Below are positions 1 to 10,858 of a DNA stretch of 64,000 bases, piece by piece. The notes under the pieces are model-generated. The model was not told the origin of the DNA, ran no database searches, and saw only the letters and a list, made by a program, of their open reading frames with translations. The stretch covers positions 116,869,784 through 116,933,783 of the forward strand of contig NC_072893.1 in the NCBI RefSeq assembly GCF_027943255.1, written 5' to 3'. Each line of letters begins with the position of its first letter. Positions within the stretch are counted from its first letter, which is position 1. This stretch comes from Anastrepha obliqua (taxonomy: Eukaryota > Arthropoda > Insecta > Diptera > Tephritidae). Made by a program: the position numbers and the translations under genes.

Positions 1-421
1 CCAGCAATTGGCCTGTGGAAACGCCCGCTACCAGAAAGAGCGTGTCAATTGACGCAATTGAAAAACCTCGTTCGCTCGATCTGATCACACAAATGAGGAG
101 GATGGAGATAGATGCGATGTCCCAATGCAGGCTGGTCATAAGTGCTATATATATATTAATGGCGCGTACACCCTTTTTGGGTGTTTGGCCGAGCTCCTCC
201 TCCTATTTGTGGTGTGCGTCTTGATGTTGTTCCACAAATGGAGGGACCTACAGTTTAAGCCGACTCTGAACGGCAGATATTTTGCTTTTTCATGGCAGAA
301 ATACACTCGGAGGTTTGCTATTGTCTGCCGAGGGGCGACCGCTATTAGAAAAATGTTTTTCTTTTTTTGACGTGATAACGTCTTATAATTCGATTTAACA
401 GGCTGCACGCACAAAATGTGT

Positions 422-506
422 CGTTACCTTGCTCATTAGTGTTACCTTGCTCATTGCCGTTACCTTGCTCATTTGTCGTTACCTTGCTCATTGCCGTTAC
501 CTTGAA
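422..506. repeat. Five short tandem repeats, CGTTACCTTGCTCATT-like
   Basis: Five units of about 16-19 bp repeat the core GTTACCTTGCTCATT with small changes. They lie inside the inserted element, close to its left end. Subterminal direct repeats of this kind often serve as transposase-binding sites, but that role here is inference. Confidence 0.7.
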
Positions 507-775
507 TGAACTGCAAGCGAAAGCGCGGAACGAACGACAAAGCAACCAAAGCAAACGAACGGCAACGTTCGACATCTTGCTCTCTCCTACTTAAGTGAGC
601 GTATATGTGTATGTATATGCGCATATGTACATATATAAATTCACGTATTTGTATTTGCATATGCCTTCTTATTGATTATTATTAATTTGATTTACTTGAA
701 GAACTTAAAATAAAACGGAGTTTGTTATAAATACCTGTTGTTTTAATGTTATTAATATTTTTTGACGTGACAACG

Positions 776-1490
776 TTATGTTATGTTATGTTATGTTATG
801 TTATGTTATGTTATGTTATGTTATGTTATGTTATGTTATGTTATGTTATGTTATGTTATGTTATGTTATGTTATGTTATGTTATGTTATGTTATGTTATG
901 TTATGTTATGTTATGTTATGTTATGTTATGTTATGTTATGTTATGTTATGTTATGTTATGTTATGTTATGTTATGTTATGTTATGTTATGTTATGTTATG
1001 TTATGTTATGTTATGTTATGTTATGTTATGTTATGTTATGTTATGTTATGTTATGTTATGTTATGTTATGTTATGTTATGTTATGTTATGTTATGTTATG
1101 TTATGTTATGTTATGTTATGTTATGTTATGTTATGTTATGTTATGTTATGTTATGTTATGTTATGTTATGTTATGTTATGTTATGTTATGTTATGTTATG
1201 TTATGTTATGTTATGTTATGTTATGTTATGTTATGTTATGTTATGTTATGTTATGTTATGTTATGTTATGTTATGTTATGTTATGTTATGTTATGTTATG
1301 TTATGTTATGTTATGTTATGTTATGTTATGTTATGTTATGTTATGTTATGTTATGTTATGTTATGTTATGTTATGTTATGTTATGTTATGTTATGTTATG
1401 TTATGTTATGTTATGTTATGTTATGTTATGTTATGTTATGTTATGTTATGTTATGTTATGTTATGTTATGTTATGTTATATTATGTTATG
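776..1490. repeat. (TTATG)n pentanucleotide satellite, about 143 units
   Basis: About 715 bp of TTATG runs almost perfectly, with one G-to-A change at 1480 near the right edge; decay continues at 1491 (TTAATGTTAA). A five-base unit rotates through all frames without a stop codon, so three long overlapping open frames appear that are not genes. The array begins exactly where an element end (…CAACG) meets TTATG, which suggests it grew from the element's own terminal sequence. Near-perfect identity implies recent expansion. It is not the insect telomere repeat TTAGG. Confidence 0.97.
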
Positions 1491-1884
1491 TTAATGTTAA
1501 CTCATTCTCTATATCCATAAAAAATATCTATCAAACAAATAAAATTAAAATTTTCTTTCGAAAAATGCAACCATTCAATCAGTATTTTCTTATGACGTTA
1601 TTACGTTAAACTATCGTCAGTAAACCGACTTTACAGACAACCTCGTTTTTTTTCTTAATTTTGGTGTTTCACCGAGATTCGAACCGACGTTCTCTCTGTG
1701 AATTGCGAATGGTAGTCACGCACCAACCCATTCGGCTACGGCGGCCACTATACGGTGCTATACAACATAAAAACAAGAGCAACGAAATCCAAAGTTGGAG
1801 TATCCAAAATGGCTGAACTGTAAGATGTAACGCTGACCTACAGGCGTTCGTGGAAGGCTGCAGAAGACGAAATGAGAATCTCAA

Positions 1885-2166
1885 ATCACCGCAAGAGCAG
1901 TGTCACTCAACCAACAGAAGCGAGCGGCAACACAAGGCGGGCGACAAGCAGTCAAGCTACTTCCTATAGCTGTAAGAAATCCAAGTCAAAAGAATCTAGT
2001 GGAAACAAAAATGGACTCCCAGAGATCAAAGATGAGGACTGGTAGAAAGTTATTAAGAAAAATAAACAAACCAAGAAAGATAAGCCAGTCCAGTCAAACA
2101 AAAAGAATAAGGCCACATATGCTGACAGTGTTAACTCATTTTTTGTGATTGACACAATTTTTTGAT
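1885..2166 (+). pseudogene. Possible ORF1 fragment of a non-LTR retrotransposon
   Basis: One forward frame is open apart from a single internal stop. It translates to a Lys/Ser/Gln-rich segment with LPEIKDEDW, then a lysine-rich stretch, then KKNKATYADSV. Basic, low-complexity segments ending in a T-Y-A-D/S-V motif are seen in ORF1 proteins of Jockey-like elements. That recognition is weak. No zinc knuckles are visible. It may simply be unrelated low-complexity sequence. Confidence 0.25.
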
Positions 2167-4019
2167 ACCTTGCCTAGAAGTTTATAGTGTCACTATACTC
2201 AAATCGGACCTGAGGTTTCCAAAGCCTCTGATGCGCAACCAAGAGAACGTCGATTTTGTAAAATAAAGAAAGTCCATCAAGATGAGCTTCGTGGGATCGG
2301 AGTCCGTGTGGATCGTCTCTTCGAATGACGTGTCTCCCGTACTCATCCGAATACGGGATATTCACACATGTCATAAAATGCAGTCTTGTCTCTTCTAGGC
2401 CTATTTCACATAACTCTAAGTCTCTTACCTCTATTATGTTGAGGTACTTATTTAAGAGTATTAATCTCGTGATCAGGCCGAAAATACTCCAAACACGTTT
2501 CTCCAACATTGAACGGTAGAGGTTTAGACCGCCGGTGGATGGTAAGACTAGGCCAATAGTAAAGGTATTTCTGTGAGAAAAGTCGTTACAATCAAATTGT
2601 CTCTAACAATCAAATTGTCTCTGTCCGATGAGGGTAGATGAACCCTCAGATCAGGGTAGATGAAACCAGATCATTAACTCATCAGGTTAGGTATCAACAT
2701 CTACCCCCTTCACTCCCCATTTTTTCGGTGGTAGCCTGCAAATAGCAGCTCTTCTACAAGCTCCTCTCACCCCAGTTTTGAGAATTAGTTGTTTCTTGAG
2801 TACCATATAATTTATTGTATTCTGCCCTCTTTATGAATTCTGCTCAGTCAGGTGAAGTAAAAGGGCGTCACGGTGGCTTTTGCGGTTACTTAGCTCCTAT
2901 CATGGCGTGGAAGCTGCTGCCACTTTTTCAGTTAAAAGCTGTTTACTTCATGAGCCTAGCACAAAAATGTCTTGTATTTTCGTGACTCCGACTCGAGGTA
3001 GACATCTCTGTACTTTTACTAAATATTTCTGGTAATTGCTTTGTTGAATTGTCCCGCAATACATAAGGCGTGCCACAAGAGTCCGCTAGTGACGGACAGT
3101 GATTAACGTTGGATCTCGCTCGAATAAAACATAAATTATTTTGTTCTTTTGCTTGAACAAAAAACATTCCTTCGTTCGCTCTGACCTTTAGAGGTCGCAG
3201 GTATTTCACGTGCCAACAGTTGGAACCTATAACCTTCAGAAATGACGACCAACCACATGCGGTTGGTGTGCTAATGAAGGGAGTTTATTATTAAATTTAG
3301 CGTGTATACGCACAGTGTAACGTCGCCATGTAATCTGTGGGCAAAAATAGTGAACCTGCTCAGATTTTGCTGAAACTTAGTGCGAGGTGTAATTTTACTT
3401 AGAAAAAAAGATTTATGAAATACTCTAATTATTGACCCACTGCTACGCCTATTCATCTTGGGGGTGGAAATGCCAAGTGCTAACCGATTTTGATGAAATT
3501 CAGCTCACGTATTGGTTTTACCTAGAAAAGTGTGAAACCGTCAGATGTTATAAATTACCCTACTGCGATGCTCTGCACCCAGTGTTTATTCGTGGAGCTG
3601 GCCGTATACCAAGTTATGAAAATAAGATCAATTCTTGATGAAGGTGTCATTAAAAAAAATTAGCATAAAAAGTAAATATATGGGTAATAAAGTATTTTTA
3701 ATTGACAATGTACTCAGTGTTTGCATAAAAATATTTTTAAATAAATAAATTAAAAACCAATTTTTTTTTATTATAAAAATTATAAACAGATTTCAAATGG
3801 ATTGTGACCAATTTTGTATTTCTCTACTGAAACTTTACAGTTGTTATTTTTTACGGCTATTAAAAAACAAGAGGTTTTTAAGTGACACATGAGTAAATTT
3901 CAATTTTAAATTTTAAATTAGGTGGCAACCGTATTAGGTTGCTCAGTAGATTTAGCGGTTCGTTAAGAAAAACACGTTTTTATTGTTTGAAATATATTTT
4001 ATTATTCAGTATAATCTCC
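2167..4019. other. Intronic or intergenic stretch without recognised genes
   Basis: No supported gene is seen here. Short open frames at 2174-2509 (minus), 2943-3209 (minus) and 3432-3638 (plus) have no motif I recognise. A small tandem duplication of an ACAATCAAATTGTCTCT unit lies near 2588-2620. From 3640 on the sequence becomes AT-rich. Confidence 0.6.
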
Positions 4020-4023
4020 CCGA

Positions 4024-4690
4024 ATGAAACAGTACTTTACAATAAACCTGCTCTGGTTGCCGCATCACAGCGACTTAGCAGGTAACTGCAAAGCAGATGA
4101 ACTAGCGATGTCAGACAATTCCCTATTAGAACACGTCAAGAAGACTTTCTGTTCAGTTTCAACAGTCGGTTTGTGCGGCCCATGTTCCATTCTGGCCACG
4201 TCATTCTGCTTGTTGCACAGGTCAGGAACTGAGACCATAGCCCGTTGGCAGCTCTGATAGTGTGTTTGTTTATAAGCATCATACAAGTGGTAGGTATATT
4301 CGCTTTGTCTTGTTAGATCGGTAGTACCACATTAACAGAAAATCTTCTTGGCGTGTTCTAATAGGGAATTGTCTGATTCGCAGACATGCCAGTATATTGG
4401 CAGCACGCTATAACGACTATTACAGAAGCTGTAACGATATTGAAGAAAAAGAGACTATAGAACACTTTCTATGCGGGTGCATGGCTGTGGATAGAAGAAG
4501 GTTCAATATCTTAGGAAAAGGTCTTTGAATAACTTGGCAGAAATAGGCAATATAAAAATAACAAGCCTTGTTAGATATATTAAAGCCATAGGTTGGCTCA
4601 ATGAGGACAATGTAGAGTCAGGAGAGGGGACAGCCCAGGTGGTATCACAATGGGCTTACACCAGGCCTAGGTGTGTCAATTGACAACCAC
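4024..4690 (+). pseudogene. Non-LTR retrotransposon 3' fragment (RNase H and terminal Cys/His motif)
   Basis: The frame from 4024 gives LLWLPHHSDLAGNCKADELA, matching the last conserved block of the retrotransposon RNase H domain (W-x-P-G-H-x-x-I-x-G-N-x-x-A-D-x-L-A) with Gly changed to His. Further on, in another frame, CNDIEEKETIEHFLCGC matches the C-terminal Cys/His motif that follows RNase H in these LINEs. Frameshifts and stops separate the pieces. The tail at 4600-4710 resembles a 3' UTR and ends in short TACC repeats. It is a dead, 5'-truncated copy. Confidence 0.75.
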
Positions 4691-4739
4691 TATACCTACC
4701 TACCTACCTCCCTGAACATTAATACACTTGTACCAACGA

Positions 4740-5165
4740 GATTTCAATTTATGAATTCTATCCTCCTGAAGTGAGAATTTCAAATATACCCTTCTACAGT
4801 TGTTATGACCTCATCATTTGATAAAAAACACTTAACACGCATTAATTTTTTTAGGTTTGGAAACAGATGGAAATCGCTAGTGGCCAACTCTGATGAATTT
4901 GGTGGATGCTCCAACAATTCGAAATTAAATTTTCTGGATTTTTGCCATTGGTAAAATGGTGGATAGTTCTGAGGAAAACTAATTTTTTTCTCTTGCAAAT
5001 TGAGTCTTTGTTCAGGATTTTTTTCCTTCAACTGTCCTAAAGTTTTACAATAATATTCAAAATTTATTGTTTTACCAATTTTAATAAAAACTCTATTTTT
5101 TTTCTTAAATTCAAGCATGCATTTTTTTCTACTTTTATCCCACTGTGACTAGCCTCCACGACACT
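4740..5165 (-). pseudogene. Mariner transposase C-terminal fragment
   Basis: The 112-codon minus frame (4780-5118) contains EYYCKTLGQLKEK, then PPNSSELATSDFHLFPNLKK and SNDEVITTVEGYI. This corresponds to the mariner C-terminus, where the usual block is PPYSPDLAPSDxHLFxxLK. The third catalytic Asp survives in SDFHLF, but Tyr and Pro residues of the neighbouring motif are changed. The N-terminal half and the first two catalytic Asp are missing. Open-frame evidence and the motif agree on strand. Confidence 0.8.
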
Positions 5166-6124
5166 ATAATTTCCTTGGCAAAATTCTCACCGAGTACCTT
5201 AATGAGTACACCCATATTTGAATACGTCTCTATATGTTTATATGTATGTACATATGTTTGTTATGTATAGAATACATAATACACACATACACATACACAT
5301 TGCACGATACAACTGATATCATTCATCATTAATTGCCTATCAGTTACCAGCAACTCAACGCCCATGCTAAATATTTCTAACACTATCGCCGCGCTCATAA
5401 TGATAGCTACACATACATATATACAAATAAAATCCGTATACTCACATAGGCGTCTAGCTCATCTCAAGCATTCAAAACATTCATAATTATATTCAATACA
5501 GTCACACCTCCTACTTAAGCACCGCCCATTATCATCTTAGCTTGCGATTGTCTTCGAGTTCATTTAAACAATCATTGAGCAGCACCCTCGTAATATTGCA
5601 ATGACGCTGAACGGCACAAATCAACAGTTGTGTCAGTTGATTCAAGAAGTCAGAAATGTTAATGCTTTTCTTTAACGAGTAACTAATTAAGCAAATATGA
5701 ACATAGATTTATTAGAATTGACACAAATGAATTTCGATACAAATACACACACACCCCCACACATTCACCCTCACTATTTATAAATTTTCGCTCATCCTGC
5801 TGGTGTCGCTGTCAGCATTGCTTTAATGCTTTGTTTGCTTGTTTCTGGTGTTCTGCTTCGGGCCATAGAATTTGTTGAATGAAGTTCGTAGAAACTCGTA
5901 TGAAATGGATATCATTTCGCTTCCGAGCCGTAGCTGAATTACTGCGTAGGCGTTAATGCCTGCTTGTGTGTTGCTGCTAAGTTGAGCTGTTTGACGCCTA
6001 CTCTGTCCTGTATTGTTAAAGAGAAACTCATAAGATAATCATTTATAATTTTAATTGTTTTCTCCAGTTCACTCTTTTACGTTTGCTGTATGCCTTTCCG
6101 TACATTTCCTATAATTGTCTAAAA
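5166..6124. other. Unannotated AT-rich stretch
   Basis: Nothing coding is supported. There are CA-rich microsatellite tracts near 5278-5300 and 5745-5765 and short TATG/TACA runs. A possible host exon was looked for on both strands and none with splice signals was found. Confidence 0.5.
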
Positions 6125-6910
6125 TCTATATATATAAAAATGAAATGATGTTCGTTTGTCCGCATTTTTTTGGGCCGATACGAGGCCAATTTTATTCGTT
6201 CTTTTTTCATATTATAGGGATCCACTAGGGGAAGGTTTTTAGCAAAAAAAAATTTCTTTTAAATATTTTCTTCATATAAAAAAAAGAAAAAATCAAAATA
6301 TTGTCCAAAACAAAACTTGCTCGATTGTTAGATTAAAGTAAGTTTCGAATCGACATTCATTTTATGTGTAATTTTATGTGTACAACTTTTTTTGAATTTT
6401 TTGTATTTGTATTGTGATACAGAAATGTATTGTATACAGAAATTTCAAATGATTCGAATGAAATTTTTTTATTTTTTATTTCTTCCACAAAATATTACAC
6501 CTGTCGTTAGACAATAAGTAATTTGATTTACAAAAAGATGGAATGAGAGTGATATTGAAGGGCCAATGCCCCCAAGCTCATTTAGAAGAAATATATACAT
6601 ATTATTTAAAAACAAGTGGTTAACAAACAATGACATATACGATTAGTTGACAATTGATTACAAGGATTTTGCAAGATCTGTTGGTGTTTGACGGTTAAGC
6701 CGACTTTGGGTAGATTTTTCTTTATTTGGTAGTATTCTCATCATAGGATTTGTATGCGTTAATAGTCTATTTATGTGTCTTCTGCTAGCGCTTTGTATTG
6801 TTTCATCAATAGTATCGATGTCAAGGTTGCGATGTATATCTGCGTTAGGTATGTACTAAGGTGCATTAGTTAAGGTCCTAAGTATTTATGAAGATATTGT
6901 TTCAATTCAA

Positions 6911-7334
6911 TTGAGCAATGCTTTCTTTGACCAATTCTATATGGAAATGAATGCGTTTGCAAACGATGTTTTCGGCTATGAACAAATGTTGGAATCGAAT
7001 GAAAAAGGAAAGAAACGCGAAATGATAAAAAAAATTCTTGGAAAATTTAAAATGAATGGTGCTTCATTGGAAAAATTCAAAGGTAATAAGAACATACACA
7101 AGATAAAGTTAGAATTCGAATTTTTAGATTTATTTTGTTTATTTCTCATTTTTTTCAGAAGTACACCACACAACAACTCATTCCAACTCTGATTTTGAAA
7201 TCCTGTTGGAATTGGTGATCGATAATTTTGTCACTATAATGGTCAATGGAAATTTGCGTGTATCAGACCCTGCATATTATTTACTATATCAACTTTTTAT
7301 GGAACATATGGACCAAATGAACACAAAAAAATAA
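6911..7334 (+). CDS. Small two-exon ORF of unknown function inside the Helitron
   Basis: I do not recognise this protein. An open frame through 6911-7082 ends at a GTAATAAG donor (7083). A polypyrimidine tract plus CAG ends at 7158, and the frame reopens exactly in phase (GAA split across the junction) to a TAA at 7334. The product would be about 115 residues from the non-ATG frame start at 6911; the first ATG-initiated residue is in MEMNAFANDVFGYEQ. The sequence is acidic then basic, with FEILLELVIDNFVTIMVNG in exon 2. The frame is open upstream to a stop just before 6860, so an earlier exon could have been lost. It may be a host gene fragment captured by the Helitron, or an accessory Helitron gene. 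Confidence 0.4.
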
Positions 7335-8106
7335 TTTAGTTTTGTTTTGATTTTTTGCAATTTGGTTTTCAGTTAATACAATAAAAACAATACTGTTTTT
7401 TCGTGAACACAAAATTCTAAATTTATTACGTTGTTTGTTTAGAATTTTTTTAGAAAAAAAGTAAATTTTTTGGTTTTGAGGAAATTTGTTTATTGTTGCT
7501 ATTTGTGAAAGCGTAGATATTTGTAAGTATTTGACTATAATCCTAAAAGTTAATGGAATACCACTATGACACATAGAAAACATTTTTTCAAAGGGGTGTT
7601 TTTCGAAAATTATAAAAAAAATTGTTTTCAAAAATTTTGAAGAAATAAAGTAAAATAAAACTTTTTCAAGGGTATGAAATTTTTTCAAAACAAAATTTGC
7701 TGAATACCAAACAAAATTAAAAAAAAAATGGTGTTTTCAAAGCATTTCATATTCCACTATTATTAGAGAATCCATTTTTTCGAGGGGGTGTTTTTCAAAG
7801 CGGAAAAAAATCTTTTTTAACAAATCAATTTAAACTTTTACAAAAGTATGCAATTTTTTCAAGAACAAAATTTTCTCAAAAACATTAAATTAAAAAAAAA
7901 TAGTTTTTTCAAAATATTTAATTTTCAGCAATTAACTGAGAAGAAATTTGTTAGAGCGAAGTGTTTTTCAAAACTTCAAAAAACACTTTTTAACCAAAAA
8001 AAATAAACCTTTTTTCAAAAACAACAGGAATGATAACATTGCCTAACAATTTCTGCACTTTTGCACAGTCTAAAGAGGCATTGATACAGAGTGTATTTCC
8101 AAACAT
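7335..8106. other. AT-rich filler within the Helitron with degenerate repeats
   Basis: Three diverged copies of an AT-rich unit of about 150-200 bp are visible. Each carries a fragment like TTTTTCGAGGGGGTGTTTTT (7590-7600, 7778-7795, 7950-7970). No protein motif is recognised, although a minus frame is open at 7284-7688. Confidence 0.5.
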
Positions 8107-8784
8107 AGTTCAACATTACAAAAACCATGATTGACTCAGCGAAAGAGCAATTTTAGCTGGGAAAAATAAGGACGTCAATGATATAAATTCAGCTATTTTA
8201 GATCAAATACCTGGTGACATAGTTGCGTATAAGTCAATGGACACTATTACTGATCAAGATGAGGTCGTAAATTATCCAACTGAATTCTTAAACTCACTCG
8301 ATTTGCCCGGCTTACCACCTCATAATTTACGATTAAAAATGGGAGCACCGATTATTATGCTGCGCAATAGTAATGTGCCCCGATTTTGCAACGGTACCTG
8401 ACTCGCTGTGAAGAAGCTAATGGGTAACGTTATCGAAGCAACAATTTTGAAAGGGAAGTACAAAGGAGAAGACATTTTGATACCCTGAATTCCACTGATT
8501 CCGGCGGATTTACCATTCGATTTCAAACGTTTGCAGTTCCCTATTCGCCTTGCCTTCGCTATGAGAATTAATAAGGCGCAAGGACAGTCTCTACAAATGT
8601 GCGGTATTAATTTAGAATACCCAATTTTTTCTCATGGACAATTGCATGTAGCTTGCTCACGAGTTGGCAATCCATCGTCATTATTCACGCGAAAGATGAA
8701 AAAACCAAAAACGTTGTCTACCAAAAAGTGTTACAATAAAGTTCGAATGAAATTGTATCAAAGAATTTGCTTTGTTTCGTATTA
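8107..8784 (+). pseudogene. Helitron Pif1-like helicase, C-terminal fragment
   Basis: The frame reads [67 protein letters not shown] and [10 protein letters not shown]. These are the conserved C-terminal blocks of Helitron Pif1-family helicases (superfamily 1B), including the motif V-VI region around A-F-A-x-x-I-N-K-A-Q-G-Q and the VACSRV block. Three in-frame TGA stops interrupt it. Two sit where the family has Arg (CGA to TGA) and one where it has Trp, all single transitions. The Walker A/B ATPase motifs lie upstream in the family and are missing here. Confidence 0.88.
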
Positions 8785-8849
8785 ATTTTATTTTCTTTCA
8801 GCAAATCATTGAATTCATCGTCTAGCGAAGCGGGCGAGGGTACGCTAGT

Positions 8850-9550
8850 AATGAATAAAATGTGAAGTTTCTTGATTGTATGTGACTGGCGACAGTGACT
8901 TGTGGGTGCTGTATGTATGCGCTTATGTAAAGCTAATAAATTCAATATTTCGTCGCAATAAGGCAAGCTGTGACATGCGGCTTAAACCTCCACTTTATTG
9001 AAGCTTCAACTTCCATATTAGAAATAGGAGTAGTGACAAAGAATATTGTGCCGACAAAGTGGTATGACCCCAAGTACTAGCATACTTCGTGATATCTTAG
9101 ATCACTAAACTTTTTTTATTATCATCCGCTAAAGATCACCATTGTCAGTGAGCGCAGTGAGCTCCTTACGCTTCCTCGAATAAATAAAGATCGATGATAT
9201 TGCTGGGCCAAAACTTACGCTAAACAGTGACTTGTTTGGAATGTAAAGGCAGTTGATGGATCCCTCATGCATTTTTCCGTTTCCCTCTCAAGTATTTTTG
9301 CTCATTTACGAAGTCAATTGACAAGTCAAATGAGTCAGGAATGGCCACGAAAGCGCATGCAACTTTTAACCAGTCACTGATTTTGATAACATTTTTATCA
9401 CAATTTCAATGCGCTGTAGAAGCTTATGAATAAATGTCAAATCAAAGGTTTTTCCGTCAACTTTGCTAGCTGACAAAGTTTGCGTACACATTCGAAAAAT
9501 CGTCTGTGTAGTTATGAACTCGCCCATATTGCTTTGTTTAATCTTAGCAT
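8850..9550. other. No recognised feature
   Basis: I see no gene or clear repeat in this stretch. Short open frames lack motifs. Confidence 0.5.
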
Positions 9551-9551
9551 C

Positions 9552-9850
9552 TTAATCTTCTCCGCCGTCTGTCGTGATAGTGCAGCCGAGGTAGCAGAAA
9601 CTTTCGACAAATTCCAGCGAGCACACGTCAGCCATTATATACACTGCTTTGTTGTGGTTAACTCTCATAGCCTTCGTGACTAATCTGTCCGCATTTGCTT
9701 GCATTTCAAGCTGTCTGGTGAAGCTCCATACGATGACCCCTTTGTGTAGGGCCAATTGGCTTATGAAGTCGTCTAGGACGATGGCGAAGAAAAGGGACGA
9801 CAGGGGACAACCTTGCCTTATGCTCTTCGATTTATCAGTAAATGCTAAAT
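9552..9850 (-). pseudogene. Reverse transcriptase fragment of a non-LTR retrotransposon
   Basis: The minus frame carries SIRQGCPLSSLFFAIVLDDF, the RQGCPLSPxLF block of non-LTR reverse transcriptases. FCYLGCTITTDGG downstream matches the FxYLG block of RTE/CR1-like enzymes. The catalytic YxDD region between these blocks is deleted, because only about 60 residues separate them. It abuts a plus-strand fragment of a different element at 9842. Confidence 0.75.
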
Positions 9851-10858
9851 AGAGACAACTACGCATGTCACAGAGAATGTAAAGATACCGATACCCCAGT
9901 CTTTGACGACGAGACAGTCGCTCCGCTACCCGACCATGACGAGGTGAGAATAGCGGCAATGACGTTGCTCAACACTTGCATTGCCTTCAGAATTGGGAAG
10001 CAACTCCCCGAGCCGTTTGATACCAAACGAAGTTTCAGACAGGGTGACTCTCTATCGTGTGACTTCTTTAACCTGATGTTGGCAAGGTGATATTGATATC
10101 ATCGGCCTTAACTACCTCGCTGATAGCTCTGGATTTTCCAAACTGGATAAAAAAGCAAAGCGAATGGGTCAGGGAGTGAATGAGGAGAAAACGAAGTACT
10201 TCCTGACATTAAAAAAATAGTCGTCACACCTACATCACTGTTGATGGTTATAATTTCGAGGTTGTAAGAGACTTCGACATTAACACCGATAGAAATGTCA
10301 GCCTAGAAATCCAACGAAGAATATCTCTTGCCAAGAAGTGCTACTTTGGACTTAGCAGGCAATTGAGTAGTAAAGTCCTCTCTCGATGAACAAAACTAAC
10401 TCTTTACAAGACTCCCATTATGTCCGTCCTAACGTATGGCGCAAGAAGCTTGAACGATGACAACATCCGATGAGGTGTTCTTTGGAGTGTTTGAGAGAAA
10501 GAATCTGCGTAAGATTTTTGGACCTTAACACGTTGGCGACGGTAAGTATCGTAGGCGATGGAACGATGAGCTGTATGAGCTTTACGACGACATAGATATA
10601 GCGCAGCAAATGAAGATCCGGCGGCTTCGTTGGCTGGGTCATGTCGTCCGAATGGATATCAACGCTCCGGCTCTATAAGTATGCGGTATCAGCTGGTGGT
10701 AGCAAAGGAAGAGGAGGCCTGTGTTGGAAAGATCAGATGGAGAAGGACTTGGCTTCACTTCGTGCCGGTTAGCACGAGACAGAAAGGTCTGTCGCGCTTT
10801 GTTAAACACGGCCAAAATCGGGTAAACGGTTATCGCGCCAATTAAGAAGAAGCGTAGA
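9842..10858 (+). pseudogene. Second reverse transcriptase fragment, opposite strand
   Basis: Frames across this stretch give EPFDTKRSFRQGDSLSCDFF near 10010-10070, the reverse transcriptase RQGD block. Further on come RRWNDELYELYDDIDIAQQM, RRLRWLGHVVRM and a GGSKGRGG-like segment (10545-10740), the conserved C-terminal region of endonuclease/reverse-transcriptase non-LTR elements (RxRWLGHxxRM). Several frameshifts and stops show it is dead. Start and end are approximate. Confidence 0.78.

Larger units (their letters stand above)
366..1611. mobile_element. Inserted element with short inverted ends carrying the TTATG satellite
   Basis: This insert interrupts SINE copy 1. Its left edge (366-384, TTTGACGTGATAACGTC) matches the reverse complement of its right edge (about 1592-1611, TTTAACGTAATAACGTC), giving inverted ends of about 18-20 bp. 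A third copy of the left edge sits internally at 761-776, in direct orientation, immediately before the satellite. The layout is therefore end, about 395 bp of unique sequence, end, satellite, about 95 bp, inverted end. About 37 bp at 1612-1648 remain unexplained before the SINE resumes. No protein is encoded. It may be a non-autonomous DNA element, or two copies fused. The superfamily is not assignable. Confidence 0.5.
150..1746 (-). mobile_element. tRNA-derived SINE, copy 1, split by a later insertion
   Basis: This is a minus-strand SINE. Its tRNA-like head lies at 1649-1746 and its body and AT-rich 3' tail at 150-365; the two parts are contiguous in the other full copies (32581-32884, 56541-56857). 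The head shows an A-box-like TAGCCGAATGGGTTGG and a B-box-like GGTTCGAATCTCGG, the two internal RNA polymerase III promoter elements. The flanks carry an imperfect target duplication around GTGCTATA (142-149 and 1755-1762), as expected from LINE-driven target-primed insertion. The element has no coding capacity, so open frames across it are meaningless. The 366-1648 stretch was inserted later, between body and head. I am confident it is a SINE; its family name is unknown to me. Confidence 0.85.
6125..8848 (+). mobile_element. Helitron, internally deleted, with both termini
   Basis: Helitrons are rolling-circle transposons that start with TC, end with CTRR next to a 3' hairpin, and insert between A and T. 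Here the 5' end is A|TCTATATATATAAAAATG at 6125 and the 3' end is CTAG|T at 8848. The hairpin stem TAGCG…CGCTA lies at 8823-8847. The 3' half encodes the C-terminal part of a Pif1-type helicase. The Rep nuclease part and helicase N-terminus are absent, so 2.7 kb remains of what is normally a 5-6 kb or larger autonomous element. It also contains a small spliced-looking ORF (6911-7334). Confidence 0.88.

Noticed and set aside
125..370. Open frames across the SINE body
   Set aside because: The same frames recur in other SINE copies with different stops and no conserved protein signal.
776..1490. Telomere repeat
   Set aside because: The unit is TTATG, not TTAGG. Flies also generally lack simple telomerase repeats, and the array is internal, inside a transposon insert.
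746..1609. Three overlapping long ORFs of repeated MLCYV
   Set aside because: They are products of the TTATG satellite, which cannot contain a stop codon in these frames. No gene is implied.
1649..1746. tRNA gene candidate (A and B boxes)
   Set aside because: The tRNA-like segment is the head of a repeated SINE found at several loci. It lacks a convincing complete cloverleaf and a discrete 3' end.
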